A stretch of DNA of 64,000 nt, taken from contig BDSL01000139.1 of the NCBI GenBank assembly GCA_003116995.1, positions 149,017 to 213,016 on the forward strand, in the 5' to 3' direction. Below, piece by piece: positions 53,883-63,031 of the stretch. The notes beneath the pieces are model-generated. The model did no database searches, was not told where the DNA came from, and worked only from the letters and a program-made list of their open reading frames with translations. How positions within the stretch are numbered: the stretch's first letter is position 1; each line of letters begins with the position of its first letter. Source of the DNA: Yamagishiella unicocca. Taxonomy: Eukaryota > Chlorophyta > Chlorophyceae > Chlamydomonadales > Volvocaceae. The translations under genes and the position numbers were made by a program.

Positions 53883-54101
53883 GCACGGTGCGATGTATAC
53901 TTGCAACATATCGGAGAGAATGCTCAAGTACAGCGTCGTCGTTTACTTGAGCTAGTTCCTGTCCTTATGTATGGGAGGAGCGGCACAGTCGAAATGGATC
54001 AAGACCCTCGAGTCGAGTTTCGTAACTCTTACAGCATATTACGGGGCCATGTCACAAAACCAGGGCGCCGTAGAGTACTGGCGTCAACAAGAACGGGTAA
54101 G
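53883..54101 (+). pseudogene. Possible terminal helicase-gene exon, out of phase
   Basis: An open frame ARCDVYLQHIGENAQ, RRRLLELVPVLMYGR, RVEFRNSYSILRGHV ends at a GTAAGT donor at about 54101. It looks coding but needs a +2 phase that no donor near 53729 supplies. Joining in phase 0 stops after about 22 residues. Either frame decay or a missed small exon. Confidence 0.35.
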
Positions 54102-54134
54102 TTATGAATATAATCAATATTTAGGGTTTGAGTG

Positions 54135-54178
54135 AGCATTAGGAGTGTATATACGCGTATGCTCGGTATAAATGCATT
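54135..54178 (-). repeat. Inverted copy of the 155-bp repeat core
   Basis: The minus strand reads GCATTTATACCGAGCATACG then CGTATATACACTCCTAATGC, the same as the cores at 51997, 52150 and 52306 but in opposite orientation. It could mark the right boundary of the element. Confidence 0.8.
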
Positions 54179-54239
54179 GTGTGTCTTTTGGTACTCTCGG
54201 TACTTAGGTTTTGTACCGCGTTTCTCGGTACTCGGTACT

Positions 54240-54290
54240 TGGTGCACTCTCGGTACTCGGTACTCGGTACTCGGTACTTGTCCGTACACT
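54240..54290. repeat. CGGTACT heptamer repeats
   Basis: Repeated TCGGTACTCGGTACT words from about 54195 to 54283, just right of the inverted satellite copy. Confidence 0.8.
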
Positions 54291-54582
54291 CGGGGGCTTT
54301 TGGCGCCATTGGCGCGAGGGCCTTACATCTGAGACGATTAGGTCACAGCATTTAAGCTGTAAGGCTCTATATCCTTTTCATTCTATTTACGCCCAAACCT
54401 ATCGCGACATTGACAACAGCGAACATCAACAAGTTACTGCCAAGGTCCAGCTATCGCGAAGGTTGGCGCGCTCTGGTCGCAACATCAGAACGCAAGTAAG
54501 GAAGCAAGCTATGCCCTCTTGAAGTAATAATTGTTGCGAATTGCATTGTTGCATAGTGGGCGCGGCGGCAGCAGAGCTTCGT

Positions 54583-54812
54583 GATAACGCCGCACCCAGC
54601 GCGAGCGCTCTTATCGTCAGGGCCAAGGAGCCAACAATGTTATTATGCGGATGATATGATATTGCTTTGATTACTCCCGACTTTTACGCTCGTTCTGCAG
54701 GACTCGTTCGACCTCGTTTGACTTCGCACTTCTTCACTGGTCTCCGTTTGTCTGTCCTCAAGGCGCGCTGCAACGTAACGTAAGTCAGACTTAATTGCTT
54801 TGTTAGAATTGT
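54583..54812. repeat. ~225-bp direct repeat, copy 1
   Basis: Matches 54984-55201 from ATAACGCCGCACCCAGCG to CGTAACGTAAGTC, with GATGATATGATATTGCTTTG and TTCTGCAGGACTCGTTCGAC in common. The two copies bracket a GCGAGTCCGGC minisatellite. In one frame each holds an isolated YADDMILL followed by a stop. Confidence 0.85.
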
Positions 54813-55390
54813 ATTCACCGGCTTTGCGAGTCCGGCTATGCGAGTCCGGCGTTATGAGTCTGGCGTTATGAGTCCGGCTTTGCGAGTTCTTTTGCATAGC
54901 GAGTCCGGCGTTGCGAGTTCTTTTGCATAGCGAGTCCGGCTTTGCGAGTTCTTTTGCATAGCGAGTCCGGCGTTGCGAGTCTTGTATAACGCCGCACCCA
55001 GCGCTGAAATCGTCAGAGCCAAGGAGCCAAATGTTGTTTGTTGTTTGTTATGCAGATGATATGATATTGCTTTGAACTATTCCCGATTATTGCGCTCGTT
55101 CTGCAGGACTCGTTCGACTTCACACTTCCTCGCTGGTCTCCTTTGGTCTGTCCTCAAGGCGCGCTGTAACGTAACGTAAGTCGAATAAGCTTTGTTAGAA
55201 TAGCGAGTCCTTGCATAGCGCGTCCTTGCATGGCGCGTCCTTGCATGGCGCATCCTTGCATGGCGCATCCTTGCATGGCGCATCCTTGCATGGCGCATCC
55301 TTGCATGGCGCATCCTTGCATGGCGCATCCTTACATGGCGCGTCCTTGCATGGCGCGTACCAAACCATTGCATGGCGAGTCCTTGCATAG
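54813..55390. repeat. GCGAGTCCGGC and CTTGCATGGCGCATC minisatellites
   Basis: Two arrays separated by copy 2 of the 225-bp repeat: GCGAGTCCGGCTTT/GTTGCGAGTTCTTTTGCATA units (about 54825-54982), and about ten units of CGCATCCTTGCATGG (about 55205-55388). The ORFs across the second array are repeat-driven. Confidence 0.9.
54984..55201. repeat. ~225-bp direct repeat, copy 2
   Basis: Partner of 54583-54812, same orientation, about 85% similar by eye. Confidence 0.85.
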
Positions 55391-55539
55391 CGACTTGCAG
55401 CATTATGAATGTTTTGCAATAGTTGAATTGCTATTGAGCTGGTTTGAGATCGTACCTTCCACCATGTTTGTTACTCGCGCATCTTAGTGGCTGAAGTCTG
55501 CCACAACAACTCCTTTGTTATGTGTGTGTGTATGCAATA

Positions 55540-58500
55540 ATGCGACCCGATATTCAGGCCCCATTCCATCTGGAGCTCTTGGGGGATATGATGGATGTCA
55601 GGACTGCAGCCGACGGTGGCGGCACTACGCGAGCCGACGGTGGCGGCACTACGCGAGCTGACGGTGGCGGCACTACGCGAGCTGACGGTGGCGGCACTAC
55701 GCGAGCTGACGGTGGCGGCACTACGCGAGCTGAGGGTGGCGATGGAGGCACAACGGTTTCCCAGCAAGGTAACGTCTTACGGTTGTTATGAATGCATAGT
55801 TATGTATAGTTGATGATATCTGCATAGGCCTGTGATTGATGGAACTTGCAATGATACGAAGGCCTGTGATTGATGGAACTTGCAATCATCCGAAGGCCTT
55901 TGATCGATACACATTGTATTGATTACCCCCATCCCCACCCCCTCGCTTCTTAAGGGGCACACGATGATGAGCCTATGACTCTCAACTCCTTCTTGGAGAA
56001 ACTTTACAAGAAAGCCCCACCGCACTCACCAGGTAAAAAACTCTGTTTTCAGTTTGTTACTATATTTGATGCGAGCGAGTGTGGTATATCAGGCAGATCA
56101 GGCAGCCATTTACTGTTTCGCAAACTTGGCCGCAGGATGGATCAAGAGCACGATGGTCCACTACATCATGATGATGCTGGAAGAGGAAGGCGGCATACAG
56201 CGTACCTTTCGGGAGCAACTTGACGTCATATTGGCAGAGCCCATGCCAGGCTTGCACGGGCCCGCGCTCCAAAAGATCTTGTTTCACCTCAACAAGATGT
56301 GTGGAGCGATCAAGACGTTGAGCAGTGGGCAGCGGGCTGCACTGAACATGTGCGCTGCCACACGCTTCCCTGTTGGATGCGAGCCATCCCCGGTCACGGT
56401 ACTACGGCAAGCAGTCGCCGCAGCAGCCGACGCCAACGTCCCAGCAGCCACCGCCAACGCCGCAGCAGCCGACGCCAACGTCCCAGCAGCCACCGCCAAC
56501 GCCGCAGCAGCCGACGCCAACGTCCCAGCAGCCGACATTACCGCTGGCCTTTGCATTCTGCTAGCGGGGCTTGCTATCTTCTCGGCGTCACCACCCGAGG
56601 ACAAGGCTGCAGGGCCGCCGTCGATCTGCAGCAGTCTGCAGGTTCAGGCTATCGTTGACGGACTTGAAGCTCGCTCCACCGTCATCACCAAAAGTAAAGA
56701 TGAGGTGGATGCTCAAATTCGCCTGTTGGATGCTAATTTGCTCCAAGCACGTGGTCGCGCGGAGGGAACAGCGCTGAAGGCAGCCAGCGACGCCGCGGCT
56801 TCTGTCGCGTCTTTGACGGCCGAGATCGATACTCTTGAGCGCGAACTGCTGGCGGTCAATGCTGAGGACACTGCAGTCATTCAGCATGTGGCGCATACGG
56901 ACAATACGTTGTCTGCCGCTACGACAACGGATATCGCTGCCATGGGTCGACAATTGTATGCACGTTCCCTGAAGTTGACAACAGAAGGGAAGCTGTGCAA
57001 AGCAAAAGCCGATCTCCTTCACATGGCTGCATTTGAGTGCGGTGTGGTCGCAGAGCTCGACCGGGCGCGTAAGTGCGTGCGCCAGCTGGAAGACGAGCTA
57101 CAGGCAGCGAGGAGCCTTGCCGCCGAAGTGCGTGATGAGGAATCTCGCTTGTTGCCGGAGTTGTCTGCTTTGTCCAAGGTGCTGGCGAAGTTGCATCACG
57201 TGGTAAACAGTGGCGGCCCTCCCTCGGCTGGCCCCTCCAACGATGCTGTTCTGGCAGTGGCGGCACGATCTGGCGATGCAGGCGGCGTTGTCCTTGACGC
57301 AGGTGGCATCGGAAGCGGTGCAGTCATGGCCATGGTAAGCAGTTCCTATATTCCTGTATTCCTATTTTCCTGACGTGGATCATGACGATTTGATAAGTAT
57401 CAATTGTGTTCGAATACAGTACCTGTACCGAGCGTTGTGCCCGTAATAAGACACCCTTAGATCACTTTGTAAAACAAACTTAAGGTTTAGTTAATACGGG
57501 CACAACGCTGCCTGTACCTGTTTTATTGTGTGCTACGTTTGTTTTTGTTTGTTTTGTCCGTATGTTATTGTATTTCATTGTACTATCTTGTCAACTGGTT
57601 TTGCTTTCTTTTTGCTCGCTTCCCCATTGCAGGTGCCCAACAATGACCCTGCTGCAGTCACCAACAGCGGGCGGTGGGGCCGGAGTGCGGGTGGTGGACG
57701 GGGGTAGCAGGCATCAGCGACGGATCAGGCTGCAGCAATGGGCGGGGCGCACGTGGGCGGGGTGGCCGGAGTGCGGGCGGTGGACGTGGGGCAGGAGTCA
57801 GCAGCGACGGACCAGGGTGCAGCGATGGGCGGGGCGCACGTGGGCGGGGTGGCCGGAGTGCGGGCGGTGGACGGGGGGCAGGAGTCAGCAGTGACGGACC
57901 AGGGTGCAGCGATGGGCGGGGCGCACGTGGGCGGGGTGGCCGGAAGGCAGGTCGTGGGCGGGGGGGTGGCCGGAAGGCAGGCCGTGGACGGGGGGCAGGT
58001 GATAGCAGCGACGGGCCAGGAAGCAGCGATGGGACAGGCACCAACGACGGACCAGGCACCAACGACGGACCAGGCAGCGGCGACGAGCCAGGCAGCGGCG
58101 ACGAGCCAGGCAGCGGCGACGAGCCAAGCAGCAGCGACGAGCCAAGCAGCAGCGACGAGCCAAGCGGCAGCGGCGAGCCAAGCGGCAGCGGCGACGGGCC
58201 AGGCAGCGGCGACGGGCCAGGCAGCAGTGACGGGCCAGTCACCAACGACGGGCCAGGCCCAAGCAACGCAGCCGTAACCAAGGTAAACAATAGTATTCCT
58301 GTATTCCTGTTGTTAGGGTTAGGAACGTGTCCAGCGTCGTGCCCGTAATAATACACCCTGATCACTTTTGTAAAACGCTGAACGTGACGCTCCAACTCCA
58401 ACACGCAGAAACGACAGCGAGTGCAAGAAGACGAGGTTCCTGAAGAGGGCCGACCACGTAGGAAGGTACGTTTGGGTTGGAACTTAATTTGGCTTGGAAA

Positions 58501-58761
58501 TAGATAGCTGTTTCCTTTGTCACTGCAATTGGGGTGCCAAAGCTGGTGATAAACAATGTTCCGTTTCCTACATCGTGTATGCAGACGCGTAAGAAGAAAC
58601 AACCTCCCGTCGCCGACAGTCTCGATGGTGATGTCCCCACTGCTGCAGACCTTGCCGTCCTGAAGAAACGTAAGATGTGGCGTCGATCGCAAGCTAAGTG
58701 TCGGCTCAGGAAGAAGAACGAGAAGAAGAACAAGAACAAGAACAAGAACAAGAAAAAATAA
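55540..58761 (+). CDS. Repetitive, coiled-coil, basic-tailed protein of unknown function (six exons)
   Basis: Exons 55540-55768, 55955-56032, 56097-57334, 57668-58282, 58409-58465 and 58585-58761 join in phase to TAA 58759-58761, giving about 797 residues. In order it has a tandem GGGTTRAD repeat (five or six copies, 24-bp units); a helical segment (LEEEGGIQRTFREQLDVILA); a 42-bp repeat coding ADANVPAATANAAA three times; a hydrophobic stretch (ITAGLCILLAGLAIF); a long coiled coil (about 56680-57200); a GRGARGRGGRSAGG repeat region; SGDEPGSGDEP repeats; and a basic tail (KKRKMWRRSQAKCRLRKKNE then KNKNKNK) like a nuclear localisation or nucleic-acid-binding tail. No known domain. Intron 3 and intron 4 each hold a MITE. 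The start may lie further upstream. It could be a nuclear structural protein or an element-encoded protein. Confidence 0.6.
57430..57510 (+). mobile_element. 81-bp hAT-like MITE, copy 1 (full length)
   Basis: Terminal inverted repeats AGCGTTGTGCCCGTA (57431-57445) and TACGGGCACAACGCT (57495-57509) are perfect. The element is flanked by an exact 8-bp duplication CCTGTACC (57422-57429 and 57511-57518), the size made by hAT transposases. It lies in intron 3 of the repetitive-protein gene. Non-coding, so non-autonomous. Confidence 0.9.
58332..58380 (+). mobile_element. hAT-like MITE, copy 2 (internally deleted, 49 bp)
   Basis: Left end CAGCGTCGTGCCCGTAATAA; right part reduced to TTTTGTAAAACGCTG. 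Flanks AACGTGTC and AACGTGAC are a 7/8 target duplication. Lies in intron 4 of the repetitive-protein gene. Confidence 0.8.
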
Positions 58762-59745
58762 TAGGGCAATTGGTGCTGGCTGCTAGGTTGCCAAAAAGCA
58801 GTCTAGCAGGAAGTGAAAGCTATCTACTTACCTGTGCGAGGAGGGTTATCGATGATTGTTCATGTTCTACTATGCAGTGAGGATTTGCTGTTTGTCGATG
58901 TTTGCTGATGTTCGTAGATGATAGTGGCTAACCTGGGCTAACTGTGGTAGTGTTTGGAAGGTGAAGTTGTGTATTGCTTGCGATGATTTGTATTGGTCCT
59001 TAGACTTCGTGTCGTTCCCCATGACTTCGTATTGGTCCTTAGACTTCGTATCTACTGAGAGGTTCCCCATGACTTCGTATCTACTGAGAGGTTCCCCATT
59101 ACTTCGTATCTACTGAGAGGTTCCCCATTACTTCGTATCTACTTGGATGTGCGAGGAGGTGTGTTCACAGAAGTAATAGAGAGTGTGGTGGTGTGTCACA
59201 TGCACCGTGGATCGGTTTAGTGACGCATGTCCAGATGTCCAGAGCCCCGATGTTAGCCTATGTGTTGTCAGAGCCATCAGAGCCATTTTCTGAACGCGCG
59301 CCTTGGGTATGGGAACTCATTATGATGTTCCGCATTCGCCGATGCTGGCGTCCCGGCGTCGGAGAACATGCTATAGGTGGTAGTCTTATTACCTTGGCCA
59401 CTGTAATTCTGAATTCACTGAATTCACATGACACATCTTAATTCAATCTCAATTCAATCTCAATTCAATCACAATTCAATTCAGTCTCAATTCAATCCCA
59501 ATTTCAATTTCAATTCAATCTCAATTTAATCTCAAGTCACTCTCAAAGTCGGCAACCGCCAGCTAACAGATGATGTATTCAAATTGGAAACAGGAAACTG
59601 TATCCAACTGGATCGAAATGAACGTACCAAAAATGAACGTACCAACAACCAACAGGAAACAAGAGCAGCAAACAAAGAAGGGTTTCCTTAAGACACTACG
59701 TATTTCCTGTTTATTGTTGTCACTTTGGAAATCACTTTGGAAATC
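58762..59745. other. Intergenic region with short satellites
   Basis: No gene supported. Holds TTCGTATCTACTGAGAGGTT units (about 59040-59140, three to four copies) and an AT-rich CAATTCAATCTCAATT array (about 59438-59530). The HDAC promoter should lie in the last few hundred bases. Confidence 0.6.
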
Positions 59746-61427
59746 ATGTCATCATCAGGACTTGCAGTAGTCTGCGATCCTTGCTTACCGAGTTTCAGTC
59801 TCGGTGTCGGACATCCGATGGATCCGTCGCGCTCTGAGACAAGCCTCGAGTTCTTCCATTATGTGTTGAACAAAGCGGGCGTGGACCTTTCAAAGGCAGG
59901 CGTGGAATTCGTCAGCCTTCGCGAACACATTTCAGAGGCGGATGCTGCCCGCATCGGCGCAGCCCTGAGCAGCTTCCATACGAAAGAATATTTGGACCTG
60001 ATTTTCAATCCGGAGAAGGAGGCGGCTCAAATGTTAAAGGCGCTCAAAGCGGCCGGTCTGGGAGTCGACCCGGGAGATGACTGCCCCATTTTTCGCAACA
60101 TGGACGAGTACATACAGCGCATTGTCAGGGGTGCCCTGGTTGCGTGTGACCTCCTAGCGTCCAAGAGCGCCAAAACGGCGGTGTTCTGGGGCGGCGGCAT
60201 GCACCACGGCCACCCGGACAAGGCGTCTGGGTTTTGCTATACCAACGATCTCGTCATCGCAATCATGGAGCTCCGGAAGCACTTCAGCCGTGTGCTCTAC
60301 GTTGACATTGACATACACCATGGCGACGGTGTTGAGGCGTACTTCCTCTCGCGGAAAGATATCATGACGGTGAGCCTACACATGTTCGAGAACACTCACA
60401 GCTGCGCCGATGGGGGTCAGCCAGCCTTCTTTCCAGGCACCGGCAAGGAAAGTGACATCGGCAAGGCGGATGGCAAGTACTTTGCGACCAACGTTCCACT
60501 CGCCCACAGCATCTCGGGCGAAAGCTACTTGAAGCTTATTGAGGGCGTACTGCCAGTGACGTTTACGTCGTTCGCACCAGATGCCGTAGTTCTCCAGTGC
60601 GGCTGTGACAGCGTCGCGGGGGACAGCCTGGGCATGTTCAACATGTCAATCAGGCAGCACGGGAGGTAATTCCAATTGTCAGGGCACTTTCCAATCTGAA
60701 CCAATCTGAAACATTCACGTGTGCCCGGTGCAACATGCACCTGCCCGGGTGCAAACATTCTACGCAGGTGCGTCGAGATTGTCAAGGACCTGTGCGCCAA
60801 GTCTGGTGATATCCCATTGCTCGTGACGGGCGGTGGCGGATATCAACCGGCCATGGTGACGCGCTGCTGGGCGTACGAAACGGCGATCCTTGCGGGGCTC
60901 GGGCCGGTGTACTCGGACATCGCAGAAGAGTTCGATTCTGATTTCTTCAGTGGCCCAATCTCCCCCGAGCTCATGAACGCCCTGCTGAACGTCCACTACG
61001 TACGTGATCGCGAGTTGGAAATCTGCAAGAAGGTGCTGAAGAAGAACGACGCAAAGAAGGCCGCGGCGGTCATCGCGGGTCTCCCCAAGTTGCAACCGTA
61101 CGCACACTGCATGGACGAGCGATTTGTTTGCAGTAAGTTGTTCTTTGTTTCTGGGTTATTCTGGGCTATTCTGGGTAAGTAGAACCACAGTAGGTAGGTT
61201 TACACGGTGTTTGTGTGTGGTTTGTAAAAACAAACTTAGGGCTTAGTTCATACGTGCACGCACAACGCTGTTCGCACCCTTTTCTACCCTTTGCAGCCAA
61301 GCAGTGCGACAGCTCACACAGCCTTGAGCGCAAGATGGAAAACATCATCCGAAACATGGGCAACGTGAAGCGGATTCGCGTGGAGGCGGCGTCGGAGGGG
61401 GCGGAGGAGGGGGCGGAGGAGGAATGA
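59746..61427 (+). CDS. Class I histone deacetylase (three exons)
   Basis: Zinc-dependent lysine deacetylase of the RPD3/HDAC1-3/8 group, nuclear, acting on histone tails. Exons 59746-60665, 60768-61132 and 61297-61427 join in phase to give 471 residues. Active-site elements are all present: GMHHGHPDKASGFCY (His153, His154), the zinc site DIDIHHGDGVEAYF (Asp189, His191) and CGCDSVAGDSLG (Asp288), and the catalytic Tyr332 in GGGGYQ. The N-terminus has GHPMDPSRSETS, the usual GHPMxPxR signature. The C-terminal tail is short and ends in an acidic Glu/Ala stretch (EGAEEGAEEE). An in-frame ATG at 59725 would add seven residues; the later ATG gives a more usual start. Intron 2 holds a degenerate MITE. 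The gene looks intact and functional. Confidence 0.93.
61218..61270 (+). mobile_element. hAT-like MITE, copy 3 (left end lost)
   Basis: Retains GTAAAAACAAACTTAGGGCT, TAGTTCATACG and a slightly altered right end TGCACGCACAACGCTG. Lies in HDAC intron 2. Confidence 0.7.
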
Positions 61428-61532
61428 GGTTTCGTGTTGAGGTTTCGTGTTGAGGTTTCGTGTTGAGGTTTCGTGTTGAGGTTTCGTGTTGAGGTTTCGT
61501 GTTGAGGTTTCGTGTTGAGGTTTCGTGTTGAT
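61426..61532. repeat. 13-bp minisatellite over the HDAC stop / 3' UTR
   Basis: Eight copies of GAGGTTTCGTGTT (the last ones diverging) start at the HDAC stop codon itself. Confidence 0.9.
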
Positions 61533-61588
61533 GTTTCGAGTTGCGACGTGGTGGAGCATGGTGCGCGCAGTAGGTGGTAGTGCACCTC

Positions 61589-62053
61589 TTAACTCCCATC
61601 GCCGGGTTGCGCGATGGCTTTTGTGGCTTCGTCGATTACCAAACCCTTCCACGAGCTGTCAACACTTGTCAGCACGAAAATGCGTGGGTCATCCGTCGCT
61701 AGCAGCTGCGTGTCCATGTCGTCAAGGCGCGGTGTTTCTGACTTTGGTTCTGACTTTGACTCTGGTTCTGGTTCTGGTTCTGACATCGACCCCGTGAAGT
61801 ACACTAGTAGTCGGTCCCCGCGTGCATCGTACGTTCGGGCCAAGACTGCCGAGCGTCCACACGATAGCCGCGCGGACGCACAATGTATGTCAAACGACAC
61901 AATCTGGTTGTTCTCGTTGTAGTCCACAAGCAGGCCTGGCGTCACGTGGTCAGACTCAACAATGAGCCCCGGGAAGGTCTTCATGAAGTAGATGGTCACA
62001 ACGTCATCTTCATCAAAGATTCTGGCCTCGAAGTCACAGAACGGGAATAGCAT
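61589..62053 (-). CDS. DUF2283-like protein (single exon)
   Basis: A 154-residue intronless ORF. The N-terminal half has the DUF2283 pattern: FDEDDVVTIYFM, then HVTPGLLVDYNENNQIVSFD and IHCAS, with the typical strand-strand-PG-x-x-VDYD/N order. A second, longer half (TYDARGDRLLVYFTGS, then a Glu/Pro/Ser/Lys linker, then VFVLTSVDSSWKGLVIDEA) looks like another, diverged copy. DUF2283 is known mainly from bacteria and has no established function. The absence of an intron and the bacterial-type domain suggest transfer, which is an inference. It faces HDAC tail to tail and is divergent from the ORF at 62258. Confidence 0.65.
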   Translation of the reverse strand: MLFPFCDFEARIFDEDDVVTIYFMKTFPGLIVESDHVTPGLLVDYNENNQIVSFDIHCASARLSCGRSAVLARTYDARGDRLLVYFTGSMSEPEPEPESKSEPKSETPRLDDMDTQLLATDDPRIFVLTSVDSSWKGLVIDEATKAIAQPGDGS

Positions 62054-62061
62054 TTGGGCGC

Positions 62062-62114
62062 TTGTCTAGGGAATCGCGCCAGTCTAGGGAATCGCGCCAG
62101 TCTAGGGATTCGCG
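62062..62114. repeat. 18-bp tandem repeat upstream of the DUF2283 gene
   Basis: GTCTAGGGAATCGCGCCA repeated about three times (the last copy reads GTCTAGGGATTCGCG). It lies in the 204-bp gap between the divergent genes. Confidence 0.9.
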
Positions 62115-62257
62115 ATGTACCGTACGGCCATGCATTCAGAACCGGCGCCGCTTTTCAACTCTCTTCGCTTAAGTCCTCAATTAGTCCTTAAGTCCAATAT
62201 CAATCCCAGAACTCCAAGATGATTTAGAGGCGCGAGCATCTTTAGACACGGCGGCAT

Positions 62258-63031
62258 ATGGACTTGAAATTCATTAACGGCAAAGTCGCGGCAACTAGGA
62301 CAGTAAACTACTACGGAAGCCATGACTTTATTAAATTAGCTCATAAGTCGGCGGAACAGTTCGTCCACAGGGCTTTCGCGAAGGAAGTGCGGCGAAGTGT
62401 CCCTCCAGTAACGGAGGACAGCGCCAACGCCAACGCCAGCGCCAGCGCCAATAGCAATACAGATAACATGGAACGTTTACATTTGGACACCTCCAAGACG
62501 GCGGAGGACTTCCGACTCAAGGCGTTGGCATAGACTTCAGCATCCCTGGGCCAAAGGGCGTATCTTCTGAAATCGGCCACATGTAAGTAAAAAACAAGTA
62601 AAGCATCCTATGCGGCGAGAGCGGAGGATCGCGCGCATCTTAATGGTCCATTGTTGGTCCATTGTTGGTCTATTGATAGTCTATTGATAGTCTATTGATA
62701 GTCTATTGATATGTGATGTTCTTGTTGTGTAGGTACCAGACCTTCAGGGCCATGTGCGACGCGGGCATCCGCGCGGCGGGTCTGCATATCCGCTGCACGG
62801 ACGCGGTGCCATGGGAGCTAACATGGCATGCGGTGTGCTCAACGGGCCATCTCAAGTACGTCTTCGAAAACGCGACGCGCCTGGAGCTCGACGCGCCGTC
62901 CGGTTCAGTGATACAGGCTCTGGCGTGTGTCATTGCGATTGGGCTTCAAGGATCTCACCTACTTTGAAGCCATTAACATATCGGCAGACAAGAGCTTCGC
63001 ACTCATGATACTCCTGGAAACCATGAAGGAG
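62258..63031 (+). pseudogene. Unknown gene with frame breaks (exons about 62258-62582 and 62733-63031)
   Basis: Begins MDLKFINGKVAATRTVNYYG and passes a low-complexity NANASASANSN segment. This frame stops at 62531-62533, while a second frame (GVGIDFSIPGPKGVSSEIGH) is open from 62467 to a GTAAGT donor at 62583. It splices in phase to 62733 (YQTFRAMCDAGIRAAGLHIR, WELTWHAVCSTGHLKYVFEN). That frame stops near 62967, while a third frame (GFKDLTYFEAINISADKSFA then LMILLETMKE) reaches a GTGAGT donor at 63032. The sequence is clearly protein-derived but needs two frame changes: a decayed gene or assembly indels. No family recognised. A last exon may be 63912-63989. Confidence 0.45.

Noticed and set aside
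54583..55201. YADDMILL in both 225-bp repeats as reverse-transcriptase remnants
   Set aside because: Only eight residues before a stop, with no neighbouring RT motif in frame; chance cannot be excluded.
57674..58692. Three alternative frames (both strands) across the GRG/SGDEP repeat exon
   Set aside because: All stay open because of repeat composition; only the frame from 57668 joins in phase with both neighbouring exons.
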